Source: Cellvibrio sp. UBA7671 (GTDB taxonomy: Bacteria; Pseudomonadota; Gammaproteobacteria; Pseudomonadales; Cellvibrionaceae). Taken from it: a stretch of 64,000 nucleotides of DNA. The notes beneath the pieces are model-generated. The model did no database searches. It saw only the letters and a list, made by a program, of their open reading frames with translations, and had not been told where the DNA came from. Each line of letters starts with the position of its first letter. The stretch's first letter is position 1. Of the stretch, positions 9,396 through 19,332 are shown piece after piece. Location: NCBI GenBank assembly GCA_002483145.1, contig DLHJ01000018.1:29636-93635 (forward strand), given 5' to 3'. The position numbers and the translations under genes are program-made.

Positions 9396-9986
9396 TTATT
9401 GCAGGCTGACCAGCCCACCAAAGCCCATAAACGCCAGCGCCATTAAACCGGCGGTGATCATGCCAATCGCCGCGCCTTTGAATGGCACAGGGACATCGGC
9501 GACGGCCAAACGCTCGCGCATCGCAGAGAACAATACCAACACCATCGCAAAACCGAGGGCGCCGCCAAAACCATACATAGTGGATTCAAAAAAGCTGTGT
9601 GCCTTTTGCGTATTGAGCAGGGCAACACCGAGCACAGCGCAGTTCACGGTAATCAGTGGCAAGAACACGCCAAGTACGCGATAGAGGAGCGGGCTGGTTT
9701 TTTCCATAAACATTTTTACGAACTGAACCACCGCCGCAATCACCAGAATAAAGGCGATAGTGCGTAAATATTGCAGTTCCAGCGGCGCCAGCACCCAGGT
9801 ATCGACCAGATAGGTACAGATGGAGGCGAGGGTCATCACAAACGTTGTTGCGCCTGCCATTCCAATAGCGCTCTCAAGCTTGTTGGATACGCCCATAAAT
9901 GGGCAAAGGCCGAGGAACTGGGCCAATACGAAGTTATTCACCAGCACCGTACTGAGCAAAATGATCGCTAACTCGCTGAAACTCAT
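9396..9986 (-). CDS. rnfA: Electron transport complex subunit RnfA/RsxA
   Basis: 196 residues from the ATG at 9986; an extension to 10085 exists but is not family-like. Six predicted membrane helices. The start [20 protein letters not shown] and the block [14 protein letters not shown] with its conserved Cys are RnfA hallmarks; the inverted partner motif [17 protein letters not shown] lies in the second half. RnfA and RnfE form the membrane core that carries electrons across the bilayer. It is the first gene of rnfABCDGE; its promoter must lie in 9987-10175. Confidence 0.95.
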   Translation of the reverse strand: MSFSELAIILLSTVLVNNFVLAQFLGLCPFMGVSNKLESAIGMAGATTFVMTLASICTYLVDTWVLAPLELQYLRTIAFILVIAAVVQFVKMFMEKTSPLLYRVLGVFLPLITVNCAVLGVALLNTQKAHSFFESTMYGFGGALGFAMVLVLFSAMRERLAVADVPVPFKGAAIGMITAGLMALAFMGFGGLVSLQ

Positions 9987-10133
9987 GATGATTGTCCAAT
10001 GAAGGAAGGCCGCGTAAGTGAAAACCCGATTGAGAGGGCGGCGTATTATCGGCAAGTAGAAAAGCATTCTCAATAAAAATGACATAAAGCCTTATTGGCT
10101 TTATCTATATCCTTATTCTATTCCCCTGATTGA

Positions 10134-10157
10134 CGCCTCCCCTCAACAGGGGAGGTG
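10134..10157 (-). terminator. Hairpin downstream of metG (weak terminator)
   Basis: A 10-bp GC-rich stem (10134-10143 with 10148-10157, one G-U pair) lies 18 bp after the metG stop. It lacks a U-tract on the minus strand, so termination is uncertain; it may only protect the 3' end. A second small hairpin at 10084-10104 lies in the rnfA leader. Confidence 0.4.
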
Positions 10158-10175
10158 TTTGTGTCCGTAGGATTT

Positions 10176-12197
10176 TTACATCACGCGTTGGCCGGGTTTT
10201 GCTCCCGCATGTGGTTCCAACAAATAAATCTCTTTATCGCCTGGGCCTGCAGCCAGCACCATGCCTTCGCTCATACCGAACTTCATTTTGCGCGGCTTGA
10301 GATTGGCAACTACCACGGTGAGCTTGCCGACCAGGTCTTTCGGATCGTAAGCACTTTTAATCCCCGAGAATACGTTGCGGGTTTCGCCGCCCAAATCCAG
10401 CGTCAAACGCAGCAGCTTGTCGGAGCCTTCCACGTGTTCAGCATTGGCGATCAGGGCTATACGTAAATCCACCTTGGCAAAATCAGTAAAGTCGATTTCT
10501 GCCGCAATAGGTTCTGCGGCTGATTCCGCTTTTGCTGCGGGAGCAGCAGTGGCGAGCGCTTCTTTGCTGGCATCGATCATTGCATCCACCTTATCTTTTT
10601 CAACGCGGGTGAGCAGTGGCTTGAACTCGTTGATTTTCTCGCCCGCGCGGAAACTGATTGGCGCATCCCAGTTAAGTGTTTCACCCAAAAAGGCTTCAGC
10701 ATCGGCAGTCAGCGCAGGTAATACCGGTTTAAGGTACGTCAGCAGCGCACGGAACATATTAATTCCGAGGGTACAAACCGCTTGGGTTTGCGCTTCTGCG
10801 CCCGGTTGCTTGGCTAATTTCCAAGGCTCTTGCGTGGCGATATATTCGTTGGCGGCATCGGCCAGCGCCATGATTTCGCGCATGGCTTTGCTGTAGTCAC
10901 GAGTTTCATAGTAATTGGCGATAGTCTCGCCGCCATCCACAAACTTTTGCCACAAGTCAGCATCGGCAATCTCGCTTGTCAGCACACCACCGGCGTTATT
11001 GATAAATTTGGCAGTACGGCTGGCGATGTTCACTACCTTGCCCACCAAATCCGAATTCACTCGCTGAATGAAGTCTTCCAAATTGAGGTCGATATCGTCC
11101 ACATTGCTGGTCAGTTTGGCCGCGAAGTAGTAGCGCAGGTATTCCGGATTCAAATGATCGAGGTAAGTGCGCGCATTAATAAAGGTGCCGCGCGATTTGC
11201 TCATCTTGGTGCCGTTCACGGTCAGGAATCCGTGCACACAGATTTTGGTTGGTGTGCGCAAATTGGCTGAATACAGCATTGCTGGCCAGAAGAGGGCGTG
11301 GAAGTTGACGATGTCCTTACCAATAAAGTGATACACCTCAGCGGTGGAGTCCGGCTTCCAGTACTCATACCAATCTTCGCCTTTTTTATCGAGCAAGTTT
11401 TTCAAGCTGGCGATATAGCCGATGGGTGCATCCAGCCAGACATAAAAATATTTGCCCGGCTCGCCGGGAATTTCAAAACCGAAGTAGGGCGCATCGCGGG
11501 ATATATCCCAAGACTGCAACCCGGCGTCGAGCCACTCCGCCATTTTGTTTGCCACTTCATCCTGTAAATGACCGGCGCGGGTCCAGCCTTTCAAAAAGTC
11601 GCTGAATTCGGGCAGGGTAAAAAAGAAGTGCTCGGAATCTTTGGCAACCGGTGTTGCGCCAGAAATGGCGGATTTGGGGTTGATCAAATCCATTGGTGAA
11701 TAGGTTGCACCGCATTTTTCGCAGTTATCGCCATATTGGTCTTCGGTTTTACATTTCGGGCAAGTGCCTTTGATGTAGCGGTCAGCGAGAAATAGTTGCT
11801 TTTCCGGATCATAAGCTTGGGTAATGCTCTTGCTGGCGATATGGCCGTTGGCCTTCAGACGGCCATAAATCATGTTCGACAACTCGCGATTTTCATCCGA
11901 ATGAGTTGAGTGGTAATTATCAAAGCCGATATTAAATGCGGCAAAGTCAGCCTCGTGCTCGGCTTTCACATTGGCGATTTGCTGTTCCGCCGAATGACCC
12001 AACTGCTCAGCTTTGAGCATGATCGCCGTACCGTGCGCATCGTCCGCACACACGTAAGTGCAATCCACACCGCGCAGTTTTTGGAAGCGCACCCAAATAT
12101 CGGTCTGGATATATTCCACCAGATGGCCGAGGTGAATCGAACCATTGGCGTAAGGCAGGGCGCTGGTAACCAGGATCTTGCGGGGTGATTGAGTCAT
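10176..12197 (-). CDS. metG: Methionine--tRNA ligase
   Basis: 673 residues, the usual length of the E. coli-type enzyme. The class I signature is [13 protein letters not shown] (14-25, HIGH motif) and [11 protein letters not shown] (KMSKS loop, about 330). A zinc knuckle [17 protein letters not shown] lies in the connective domain. The C-terminal region (after about 570, [17 protein letters not shown]) is the EMAP/tRNA-binding OB-fold that dimerises the enzyme. An Ala/Glu-rich linker precedes it. It charges initiator and elongator tRNA-Met in the cytoplasm. It is divergent from the DUF4870 gene; the mrp gene often found upstream is absent here. Confidence 0.97.
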   Translation of the reverse strand: MTQSPRKILVTSALPYANGSIHLGHLVEYIQTDIWVRFQKLRGVDCTYVCADDAHGTAIMLKAEQLGHSAEQQIANVKAEHEADFAAFNIGFDNYHSTHSDENRELSNMIYGRLKANGHIASKSITQAYDPEKQLFLADRYIKGTCPKCKTEDQYGDNCEKCGATYSPMDLINPKSAISGATPVAKDSEHFFFTLPEFSDFLKGWTRAGHLQDEVANKMAEWLDAGLQSWDISRDAPYFGFEIPGEPGKYFYVWLDAPIGYIASLKNLLDKKGEDWYEYWKPDSTAEVYHFIGKDIVNFHALFWPAMLYSANLRTPTKICVHGFLTVNGTKMSKSRGTFINARTYLDHLNPEYLRYYFAAKLTSNVDDIDLNLEDFIQRVNSDLVGKVVNIASRTAKFINNAGGVLTSEIADADLWQKFVDGGETIANYYETRDYSKAMREIMALADAANEYIATQEPWKLAKQPGAEAQTQAVCTLGINMFRALLTYLKPVLPALTADAEAFLGETLNWDAPISFRAGEKINEFKPLLTRVEKDKVDAMIDASKEALATAAPAAKAESAAEPIAAEIDFTDFAKVDLRIALIANAEHVEGSDKLLRLTLDLGGETRNVFSGIKSAYDPKDLVGKLTVVVANLKPRKMKFGMSEGMVLAAGPGDKEIYLLEPHAGAKPGQRVM

Positions 12198-12448
12198 GGA
12201 TTAAAACCTGTCAAAGCTGGAGTCTATGGCCGGTAGCGGCCAGCCGAAAAAATGGGGCGCACTATAGCATTTTTCGCGCACGCAATCAGGCCGGAACTAT
12301 AGCGGCTATTTTTCAGTGATGGCTATTTCTTGAGCGATGGCTGCTGCATAATCGGCAAGCGGTATTGGGAGCATGGAGCGCGCAGCGCTTTCCGGCGTAC
12401 CGGGTACTGCCGCTCAATTTACAAATCACATCTTTGAAGGGGAATGCG

Positions 12449-12823
12449 ATGGACAATAACCAAGACTCAAATCAACAGACATCAACTACCGATGTATCGC
12501 TCAGCGTTTCACAGGATTCAAAAAACCTCGCGTTATTATTGTGGTTGGGCACCATCTTTTTCGGGTTTATTCCCGGCTTGGTAATGTATCTGGTTAAAAA
12601 GGACGACGCCTATATCCTTGACCAGAGTAAAGAAGCGCTCAACTGGTCAATCACCGCGTTGATCGGTTATGTCGCCGGGATGATTTTGGCGATTATTGTG
12701 ATTGGTGTATTTGTGATGTTCGCAGTGGGTATCTGCCATTTGGTGTTCTGCATTTTGGGGGTGATCGCTGCATCGAGCGGTAAACCTTTCCGTGTTCCCT
12801 ATGCGTTGCGGTTGATTAAATAA
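12449..12823 (+). CDS. DUF4870 domain small membrane protein
   Basis: 124 residues from the ATG at 12449, which has AAGGGG 7 nt upstream; an in-frame extension to 12365 is unsupported. A polar Gln/Ser/Thr-rich N-terminus (1-25) is followed by three hydrophobic segments in the pattern LALLLWLGTIFFGFIPGLVM, then DQSKEALNWSITALIGYVAG, typical of the Tic20-like DUF4870 family. Function unknown; these proteins sit in the inner membrane. A strong terminator follows. Confidence 0.82.
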   Translation: MDNNQDSNQQTSTTDVSLSVSQDSKNLALLLWLGTIFFGFIPGLVMYLVKKDDAYILDQSKEALNWSITALIGYVAGMILAIIVIGVFVMFAVGICHLVFCILGVIAASSGKPFRVPYALRLIK

Positions 12824-12836
12824 TTTTTGCGCAGAT

Positions 12837-12862
12837 AAAAGGGCAGAAATTTCTGCCCTTTT
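12837..12862. terminator. Bidirectional Rho-independent terminator
   Basis: Perfect 26-nt palindrome (aaaagggcagaaa and its complement) between the convergent DUF4870 and greB genes, with A/T tracts on both sides so it works on both strands. Confidence 0.9.
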
Positions 12863-12883
12863 TGTTGAGATAAATTGTTTTAA

Positions 12884-13396
12884 TTAATCCTGATCATAAG
12901 GTTTGTATTCAATGCGGGTGATATAAAAAAATTCCTCACCCTCCGGTTTTTTCAGCACTATATCATCGTCAACACGTTTTCCCATCATTGCTCGTGCTAA
13001 GGGCGCATCCATACTTAATTTATGCCGTGCAACATCAAACTCGTCGGGGCCGACAATCTGGTAGGTTTTTTCATTGCCGTCGTCATCTTCCAGTGTCACC
13101 CAAGCGCCAAAAAAAACCTTGCTTTGGTCTTCGGGTAAACGATCAACAACAGTTACGGCTTCCATTCGTTTGGATAAAAACCGCACGCGCGAATCAATTT
13201 CGCGCAGACGGCGCTTGCCGTAGATGTAGTCCCCGTTCTCGCTGCGGTCGCCATTTTTTGCTGCTTCGTGCACGACTTGTGTCACTTGCGGGCGTTCGAT
13301 TTTCCACAGTTGGGTGACTTCATCTTTCATGCGTTTAAAACCGGCAGCAGTAATATAGGCCGAACCTTTTTCGCTGGGTGGTCGCCAACGTCCCAT
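12884..13396 (-). CDS. greB: Transcription elongation factor GreB
   Basis: 170 residues. An N-terminal coiled coil carries the acidic tip: GDRSENGDYIYGKRRLREID (about 49-68), where the Asp/Glu pair is inserted into the RNA polymerase channel to stimulate cleavage of backtracked RNA. Residues 15-90 and the C-terminal FKBP-like domain (GAWVTLEDDDGNEKTY, GKRVDDDIVLKKPEGEEFFY) match GreB better than GreA. GGAGATC precedes the ATG. It lies 16 bp after the prolyl-oligopeptidase-like gene and is probably co-transcribed with it. Confidence 0.94.
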   Translation of the reverse strand: MGRWRPPSEKGSAYITAAGFKRMKDEVTQLWKIERPQVTQVVHEAAKNGDRSENGDYIYGKRRLREIDSRVRFLSKRMEAVTVVDRLPEDQSKVFFGAWVTLEDDDGNEKTYQIVGPDEFDVARHKLSMDAPLARAMMGKRVDDDIVLKKPEGEEFFYITRIEYKPYDQD

Positions 13397-13412
13397 CAGT
13401 GATCTCCAACCA

Positions 13413-15284
13413 TTAGTGTTTGCTAAATACAGTTAAATAAAATTCCAGCTCTTCATTGAGTGCGCGCTGGATATTGTGCGCTTGCCGGAAGCCGTGCCCT
13501 TCTTCTTCAAAGGTTACATATTTTGTCATTATGCCTTTTTCCTGCAGGGCAGTGACCATAGCCTCTGCCTGCGCAGGCGGCACGACTTTGTCTTGCAGCC
13601 CCTGTAAAAAAATTACCGGGCAATTGAGTTGTTCTATGTGATGAATTGGCGATCGTTCCTGATAAATATTTTTCTGTGCAGGATATTCACCCACTAACGA
13701 ATCCAAATAATGTGCTTCAAATTTATGGGTGTCGCGCGCAAGCGCTTCCAAATCGCCAATGCCATATAAACTGGCTCCGGCTTTGAACACATCGCTAAAC
13801 GTCAACGCAGCGAGCACCGTGTAACCGCCGGCACTAGAGCCGCGAATGGCGACTTTGTTTTTATCGATGAGTTGTTGCGCTGCTAAATAATCTACACCGC
13901 TGCACACATCAATCACATCGGTGATGCCCCAATTATTTTTCAATCGATCCCGGTATTGTCTGCCGTAACCGGTGCTGCCGCGATAATTTACATCCAGCAC
14001 AGCGAAACCACGGCTAGTCCAGAATTGGATTTTTAAATTGAGTGAACTTTCTGTGGCACCGGTTGGGCCACCGTGGCACATAACCAGTAGTGGTGGTAAT
14101 TGGCCTGCTAATTGAATCACTTCTGGATTTTTCGGTGCATAAAAAAATCCATGGGCGATTTCGCCATCACGGGTGGGAAACTCCACTGCTTGGGGAACAG
14201 AAAAAAATCGCGTATCAATAGATTGTGTAGTATTTGTCAGCGCCTTAATTTCTCCACTGTCATAACACCAGAGCTGCGCGCTTTGTGCGTCACTGGCGGC
14301 GATAAAATAACACTTACCGTTGCTGCAATGGATGTTAGATATATCGCGAAAATTTGCTGATATTTTTGCCAATGTGTTAGTTGTTGTGTTAATGACGCCC
14401 AGTTGCCAAAAACCGTTTTGGCTAAAACAGCAGAAAATTTCTTGGTGTGATAAAAATCCATAAGTGCTCATGCCAAACACCCACTGGGGTGTGGCAAATT
14501 CGGCATTGAGTGCGTATACGGCTTCTGCTTTTCCATCGCGCCAGCGATAAATATTCCACCAGTTGCTGCGGTCTGACACAAAAAATAATTCACCTGCAGG
14601 CGACCATTGCGGTTGAAAAATTGATTCCTCTACGTTGCCACCAATAACGGTGCTGCTAACAATATCGCCATCCGGATTTAATTGTGCGAGTACACATTCA
14701 GTATTATCCCAGGGCATATTCGGGTGATCCCAACGCAAAAAACTGAGTTGTTTACCGTTGGAAGATAAACGCGGGTTGGAATAAAAATCGGCACCTTGTG
14801 CGAGAATCTGGCTCTCACGGTTGTTTAACTTCAATGCCACAATAGCGCTCGTGGGGTGGTGTGTGTCCAGGGTGCAATCCTCACGTACAACAATTAAACG
14901 CGCGCGTGCAGGGTCGTAACAAAAATCGGCATAGCGAAATGCGCCTTCTGGCGTAATCGCGTGCGTTTCTTTGCAGGCGAAGTCGTAGCGATAAATACGC
15001 TGGTCGCTATCCAATACATAAAAAATTGCGTCGGTTGTGGCGAGGTAGGGCGCGCCACCGTATTCATGTGCACGGGAGCGAACGCTGTGCGGCGTGGGCA
15101 GTAAATCTGTGCTTACTCCGTCAGATTTGCACACCAGTGCCGTGCGGCCTTTTTCTTGCGGGCGTGATTCCAGCCAGTAAATACAATCGCCAACGGCTTG
15201 CGGCTCGCTGATGCGTACACCCTGGGCGGTGAGCAATTCGGCAGTAATGGGCGATGGCCAGCGGCCGAAGGGGATGCTTGTCAT
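13413..15284 (-). CDS. S9-family peptidase, prolyl-oligopeptidase / acylaminoacyl-peptidase type
   Basis: 623 residues without a signal peptide, so probably cytoplasmic. The first 370 residues form a beta-propeller-like region with repeated W-S/P and D-R elements (FQPQWSPAGELFFVSDRSNW). The C-terminal alpha/beta hydrolase domain has the oxyanion block LLVMCHGGPTG, the nucleophile elbow IRGSSAGGYTVLAAL, the Asp region LQGLQDKVVPPAQAEA, and the catalytic His in EEEGHGFR. The order Ser-Asp-His is that of clan SC. It would cleave short peptides behind proline or N-acylated residues; the substrate cannot be read from sequence. It heads a short operon with greB. Confidence 0.9.
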   Translation of the reverse strand: MTSIPFGRWPSPITAELLTAQGVRISEPQAVGDCIYWLESRPQEKGRTALVCKSDGVSTDLLPTPHSVRSRAHEYGGAPYLATTDAIFYVLDSDQRIYRYDFACKETHAITPEGAFRYADFCYDPARARLIVVREDCTLDTHHPTSAIVALKLNNRESQILAQGADFYSNPRLSSNGKQLSFLRWDHPNMPWDNTECVLAQLNPDGDIVSSTVIGGNVEESIFQPQWSPAGELFFVSDRSNWWNIYRWRDGKAEAVYALNAEFATPQWVFGMSTYGFLSHQEIFCCFSQNGFWQLGVINTTTNTLAKISANFRDISNIHCSNGKCYFIAASDAQSAQLWCYDSGEIKALTNTTQSIDTRFFSVPQAVEFPTRDGEIAHGFFYAPKNPEVIQLAGQLPPLLVMCHGGPTGATESSLNLKIQFWTSRGFAVLDVNYRGSTGYGRQYRDRLKNNWGITDVIDVCSGVDYLAAQQLIDKNKVAIRGSSAGGYTVLAALTFSDVFKAGASLYGIGDLEALARDTHKFEAHYLDSLVGEYPAQKNIYQERSPIHHIEQLNCPVIFLQGLQDKVVPPAQAEAMVTALQEKGIMTKYVTFEEEGHGFRQAHNIQRALNEELEFYLTVFSKH

Positions 15285-15426
15285 GTGTTGGCTGCGCCTG
15301 AGTCAATAACAAATAGAGTGGTATTTTGCCTCTCAGTGGGAAGCAGGGGCAAGGCAGGGTTTTTATTTGTTATGCTTTCCGCTTTAATGTGTGCATTCAC
15401 TGATTTATTTATGGGCAGCTGTTGTT

Positions 15427-16695
15427 ATGGCTTTTACCTCTGAACAATTGCGCACTTATCTACCCATCCTTACTTCACCGTCCGCTATCTGGTGGATAGG
15501 GTTTAGCGGCGGTCTGGATTCTACCGTGTTACTCCATGCCTTGGCGCAATTGCACTTGCCGGTGCAATTGCGCGCGCTGCATATCAATCACCAGATTTCC
15601 CCCAACGCTGATGCATGGCAAACACAGTGCGCGGATTTCTGTGCGCAGCTCTCAATTGCTTTTCACGCCGAAAAAGTCCGCGTGGAAAATACCGGCAAAG
15701 GTATTGAGGATGCGGCGCGTATGGCTCGCTATTCAGTATTTGAAAAAAATATCGCACCTAATGATTACCTGTTAACAGCACATCACGCCAATGATCAGGC
15801 CGAGACACTTTTGCTGCGCTTAATGCGCGGCACTGGCCCGCGCGGTTTGGCGGCTATGGCGCAGGTGCGCGCACTCGGCGCAGGATGGTTGGCAAGGCCG
15901 CTGCTGCATTTTACGCGCGCGGAATTAGAGGCCTATGCGCTGACTCATCAACTCCGTTGGGTGGATGATGAAAGTAATCTGGATGACGATTACGACCGCA
16001 ATTTTTTACGCAATCAAGTTATGCCGTTGTTGCATAGCCGCTGGCCGGAATTTAAACGTAAATGGCAGCAGACCGCTGAATTGTGCGCGCAGCAAGAAAG
16101 TGTGATGGAAGAAATTGCGCGCGAGGATTTGGTGCGCGCTGAACCCTTGGCGGAGCGTGTGGGGCAGAGCATTGAACTAAATGCGCTGCTGGGGTTATCG
16201 CCCGCACGCAAGCAAAATGTATTGCGTTACTGGCTGCGCTTGATTAACCACACTACCCCTGAACAATTGCATTGGCAGCAGATCGAACAGCAAATTTTTG
16301 GTGGCCGCGAGGATGCACAAACTCGTGTGGCTTGGGGCAATGTTGCGCTGCAAACCTATCGCGAACGTTTATATGCCTTGCCGCTGCAATTGCCGGAATT
16401 GGAATTGCACATGCAATTGGTTGAGCGCGATATAAAACCGCGTTTGAAAACCGGATTGCCGAATATGCGCATCGGCTATCGTGAGGGCGGCGAGCGCTGC
16501 AAGCCAGCAGACCGAATGCATTCGCAAACATTAAAAAAATTGTTGCAGGAGTACGAGCTTGAGCCCTGGTTGCGCGACAAAGTACCGCTGGTATTTAGCG
16601 GCGATAAGTTGGTAGCAGTGGGGGATTTATGGGTGTGCGCAGAGTTTGTTGCAGCAGAAAATGAAACCGGATATACGCTAATCTGGCAACATTAG
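15427..16695 (+). CDS. tilS: tRNA(Ile)-lysidine synthetase
   Basis: 422 residues from the ATG at 15427; the frame extends to a GTG at 15391. The N-terminal PP-loop IGFSGGLDSTVLLHAL (SGGLDS) binds ATP; LRALHINHQISPNADAWQ and LLTAHHANDQAETLLLRLMRGTG are TilS blocks. The TilS middle substrate-binding and C-terminal domains follow. TilS adds lysine to C34 of tRNA-Ile(CAU) so that it reads AUA instead of AUG, an essential step. It is divergent from the S9 peptidase gene and convergent with the FG-GAP lipoprotein gene, with a terminator between. Confidence 0.95.
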   Translation: MAFTSEQLRTYLPILTSPSAIWWIGFSGGLDSTVLLHALAQLHLPVQLRALHINHQISPNADAWQTQCADFCAQLSIAFHAEKVRVENTGKGIEDAARMARYSVFEKNIAPNDYLLTAHHANDQAETLLLRLMRGTGPRGLAAMAQVRALGAGWLARPLLHFTRAELEAYALTHQLRWVDDESNLDDDYDRNFLRNQVMPLLHSRWPEFKRKWQQTAELCAQQESVMEEIAREDLVRAEPLAERVGQSIELNALLGLSPARKQNVLRYWLRLINHTTPEQLHWQQIEQQIFGGREDAQTRVAWGNVALQTYRERLYALPLQLPELELHMQLVERDIKPRLKTGLPNMRIGYREGGERCKPADRMHSQTLKKLLQEYELEPWLRDKVPLVFSGDKLVAVGDLWVCAEFVAAENETGYTLIWQH

Positions 16696-16730
16696 TGCGG
16701 TAAAAATTGCGCGCCAATTAAAAAGCGGCC

Positions 16731-16766
16731 AAAAAAAACGGGATGCAATTGCATCCCGTTTTTTTT
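16731..16766. terminator. Bidirectional Rho-independent terminator (36-nt perfect palindrome)
   Basis: Eight A, then cgggatgcaa, then its exact complement ending in eight T. It serves both tilS (plus strand) and the FG-GAP lipoprotein gene (minus strand), which converge here. Confidence 0.92.
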
Positions 16767-16782
16767 AATCGCTTGTTAAGCT

Positions 16783-19041
16783 TTAGAACAAATAGACCGC
16801 ACCGGCTGCTTCAGCGGAATTGTCGTTTTGATCTAATGCCCCACTACTGCTCGCGGTTGAGCTAGTGCTGGCACCACTGGATGCAGCTGCATAACCGCGG
16901 CCAGATTCGCGATGCGCACCAACAGCCATTGTTTTACCATCGGCTGACAAATCTACATTCAAGCCAAATCGATCATCGGTATCGGTGTTGCTGGCTTTGA
17001 CGTAGCTCTTCTGTGTCCACACCGTGTTGTCGCGAGTGAATACAAACACAGCACCGGCGCGCGCAGCACTGGTATCCCCTTCGTCGCCATTGATACCTTT
17101 GGCATTGCTAGCCTCGCGGAAGGCGCCAACAGCAAGAGTGTTACCGTCGTTCGACAAACTCACGTCGCCACCAAACTCGCTGGCAACACTAACAGTTGAT
17201 GGTTTGAGGTACGCCTGTTGCGTCCAGGTTGTGCCGCTGCGCGAAAATACATACGTTGAGCCGGAACCCAGCAATTTGGCTGCCTCTTGCACTGCGGCCT
17301 TATCAATATTTTTGGGGTCGTCGGTATTGATCACTACGCCGCTGTCGCCTTTAGCTCCCACCGCAAGGGTGTTGCCATCACCCGAAATATCGACACTCGA
17401 ACCGAACAGGGTGGTGAAGAAGGTCGAGGCCGGTTTGAGGTAGGCTTCTTGTACCCAGTCACCCGAGCTGCGTGTAAATACATAGGCTGCGCCGTTGTTT
17501 ATGCCGTAAGTTTCGTAGAAGGCGTCGGCGCAAGTGAGATCCAGTACATAGAGCGACTCTCTGTCAGGGTAGTAGCAGGAGTTGTCAGCCTGGTTGCCAT
17601 TAATGCCTTTGGCTTGGCTGTCCTCCCCAATAGCGCCAACTACCATAGTGTTGCCGTCAGTTGACAGCGCAATACTGGTGCCGAATGCATCGCCCTGTTG
17701 AGCGTTGGAGTTTTTAACAAATGACTCTTGCATCCAGCCATCCGCACGGCGAACAAAGATATGTACCGAGCCCGAGTTGGTGCCGCCTTTGTAAGAGCTG
17801 GTTGAGCTGGAGCTTGAAGTACTGGATGAAGAGGATGAGCTTGACTTTGAGGTGCTGGATGAGCTGGTGCTGCTAATTGATGAGCTGCTCGATGGGTAGT
17901 ATTCAAAACACTCTGGCATAGAAGATGCCGCGTATTTCAGAATGCCGCTTATCGCAAGGCTGTCGCTGGTGGCACCCACGGCGAGGGTCTTACCGTCACC
18001 GGAGAGAGCGATAGTCTCGCCAAAACGCAATTCAGATTTGAAATAACTGGATTTTACGTAGGCATCCTGAGTCCACTCGCTAGCGCTGCGCGTAAAGACA
18101 TAGACTGCGCCGGTGTTGTAATCATTCGCTAAAATCAAGTCGTCAGATGGGTCGGACGAAGAGGCATAACTGGTTACTTCATAATTGTCTTGATTGCAGT
18201 TAATACCGGTCGAAGGGCTGTCTTCCAGAAGCGACGAAACAGCGAGGGTATTCCCATCATCTGATAAGGACACCCTGAATCCAAAACGGTCATTGGGCAG
18301 CATGCGCGCGGTGTTTATATTTGGTTGTTCGGTGTTGGAGGCTTTCAGGTAAGCCTGTTGTACCCAAACACCATTTTCCTTAATAAATACATAGACAGCG
18401 CCAGCGTTGGTGCTGTCGTTATCTGCCTGTTCACCGTTAGCGCCAATGGCTTTGCTGTCTTCAGCAGGGGCACCTACTGCAAGTGTTTTACCATCCGCTG
18501 AGAGTGCAATGCTCCATCCGAATAAATCGTTGGCATCGGTATTGGAGGCTTTGAGATAGCCAATCGCTTTAATCATTTCTGTAGCAGTAAAGACCAGGCC
18601 GGATTGTTGTGCACAACCCCCTGCATTACAGGCTTCAACGTAATAATAGTTGTTGACCCAGTCGTGAACATGCACACCTATCTCATCGGTTGCCTGGGTG
18701 TTGGTCAGGTCGCCGCCGATTTGCGTTACACCACCCGTCGCCGCATCACGTTTATAAAGTTTATAGGAGGTTGCCCCTTCGACAGCACTCCATTGAAAGG
18801 TGAGTACTTTAGGGTTTTGCGCTTCTACTTTTACGCTTGGCCAGATGCCTGAGCCGTTGGCTGGCACCGACGCAGCGGCGAAGCTGCTGCGCAGTGAGGA
18901 TGAACTGTTGATAGATGACGAGCTTGCCGAGGATTTTTTGTCGCTGCCACCGCCGCAGGCGGCGAGTAAAAAAGAGCCTGCCATCAGTGAAAGAAGCAGG
19001 GAGGTGCGCTTTAGCAGCGGTGAGAAACGATCAATATTCAT
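16783..19041 (-). CDS. FG-GAP repeat lipoprotein, seven-bladed propeller with poly-Ser linker
   Basis: 752 residues. A signal peptide with lipobox FLLAAC (lipidated Cys about residue 29) is followed by a serine-rich stretch. A fibronectin type III-like segment comes next (VLTFQWSAVEGATSYKLYKR, about 80-150). Then come seven FG-GAP units, each with the pattern FGxxxxLSxDGxTxAVG: FGWSIALSADGKTLAVG, FGFRVSLSDDGNTLAVS, FGETIALSGDGKTLAVG, FGTSIALSTDGNTMVVG, FGSSVDISGDGNTLAVG, FGGDVSLSNDGNTLAVG and FGLNVDLSADGKTMAVG. Seven units suggest a closed integrin-alpha-like propeller; such blades bind Ca2+ and carry adhesion functions, but none is shown here. Between units 3 and 4 sits a poly-serine stretch of more than 30 residues, a style of linker common in Cellvibrio and Saccharophagus secreted proteins. 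The gene is monocistronic. Confidence 0.85.
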   Translation of the reverse strand: MNIDRFSPLLKRTSLLLSLMAGSFLLAACGGGSDKKSSASSSSINSSSSLRSSFAAASVPANGSGIWPSVKVEAQNPKVLTFQWSAVEGATSYKLYKRDAATGGVTQIGGDLTNTQATDEIGVHVHDWVNNYYYVEACNAGGCAQQSGLVFTATEMIKAIGYLKASNTDANDLFGWSIALSADGKTLAVGAPAEDSKAIGANGEQADNDSTNAGAVYVFIKENGVWVQQAYLKASNTEQPNINTARMLPNDRFGFRVSLSDDGNTLAVSSLLEDSPSTGINCNQDNYEVTSYASSSDPSDDLILANDYNTGAVYVFTRSASEWTQDAYVKSSYFKSELRFGETIALSGDGKTLAVGATSDSLAISGILKYAASSMPECFEYYPSSSSSISSTSSSSTSKSSSSSSSSTSSSSSTSSYKGGTNSGSVHIFVRRADGWMQESFVKNSNAQQGDAFGTSIALSTDGNTMVVGAIGEDSQAKGINGNQADNSCYYPDRESLYVLDLTCADAFYETYGINNGAAYVFTRSSGDWVQEAYLKPASTFFTTLFGSSVDISGDGNTLAVGAKGDSGVVINTDDPKNIDKAAVQEAAKLLGSGSTYVFSRSGTTWTQQAYLKPSTVSVASEFGGDVSLSNDGNTLAVGAFREASNAKGINGDEGDTSAARAGAVFVFTRDNTVWTQKSYVKASNTDTDDRFGLNVDLSADGKTMAVGAHRESGRGYAAASSGASTSSTASSSGALDQNDNSAEAAGAVYLF

Positions 19042-19288
19042 TCAGCAGGTTCCTGAGGTTTAAAACTGGTCGGTGATTCTGTGTGTCGCGGCGCTTGGTG
19101 TCAATCAAATCGCCAGCATTATTCGGGCACAGACCAGGCACGGGTGTTTTGTTCTCGCTCATAGTGAGGTGGCTTAAAGACCGTCAAAGCAGAGGATTGG
19201 TTCAGTGATTTTGATCAGCGCGGGTAATTTAGTGGAATTACGTGAAAGAAGTTGTGAGCAATTGTGAAGGCTGGAGCTGTTTATCACG

Positions 19289-19324
19289 AACCTCATCGCC
19301 CTCATTAGAGAGGGCGATGAGGTT
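19289..19324 (-). terminator. Long hairpin after the di-heme cytochrome gene
   Basis: A perfect 15-bp stem (19289-19303 with 19310-19324) and 6-nt loop lie 8 bp after the stop of the di-heme cytochrome gene. There is no U-tract, so it may be a processed 3' end or a repeat-type palindrome rather than a classical terminator. The rest of 19042-19288 shows nothing I can name. Confidence 0.55.
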
Positions 19325-19332
19325 GAGGAAGA

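Noticed and set aside
10084..10104. Small palindrome ataaagcc/ggctttat before rnfA
   Set aside because: Could be an operator, but the stem is short and no matching copy was found elsewhere in the window.
17640..17906. 88-codon minus-strand ORF in the FG-GAP gene
   Set aside because: Alternative frame of the poly-Ser region, giving repetitive Ala/Pro/His sequence.
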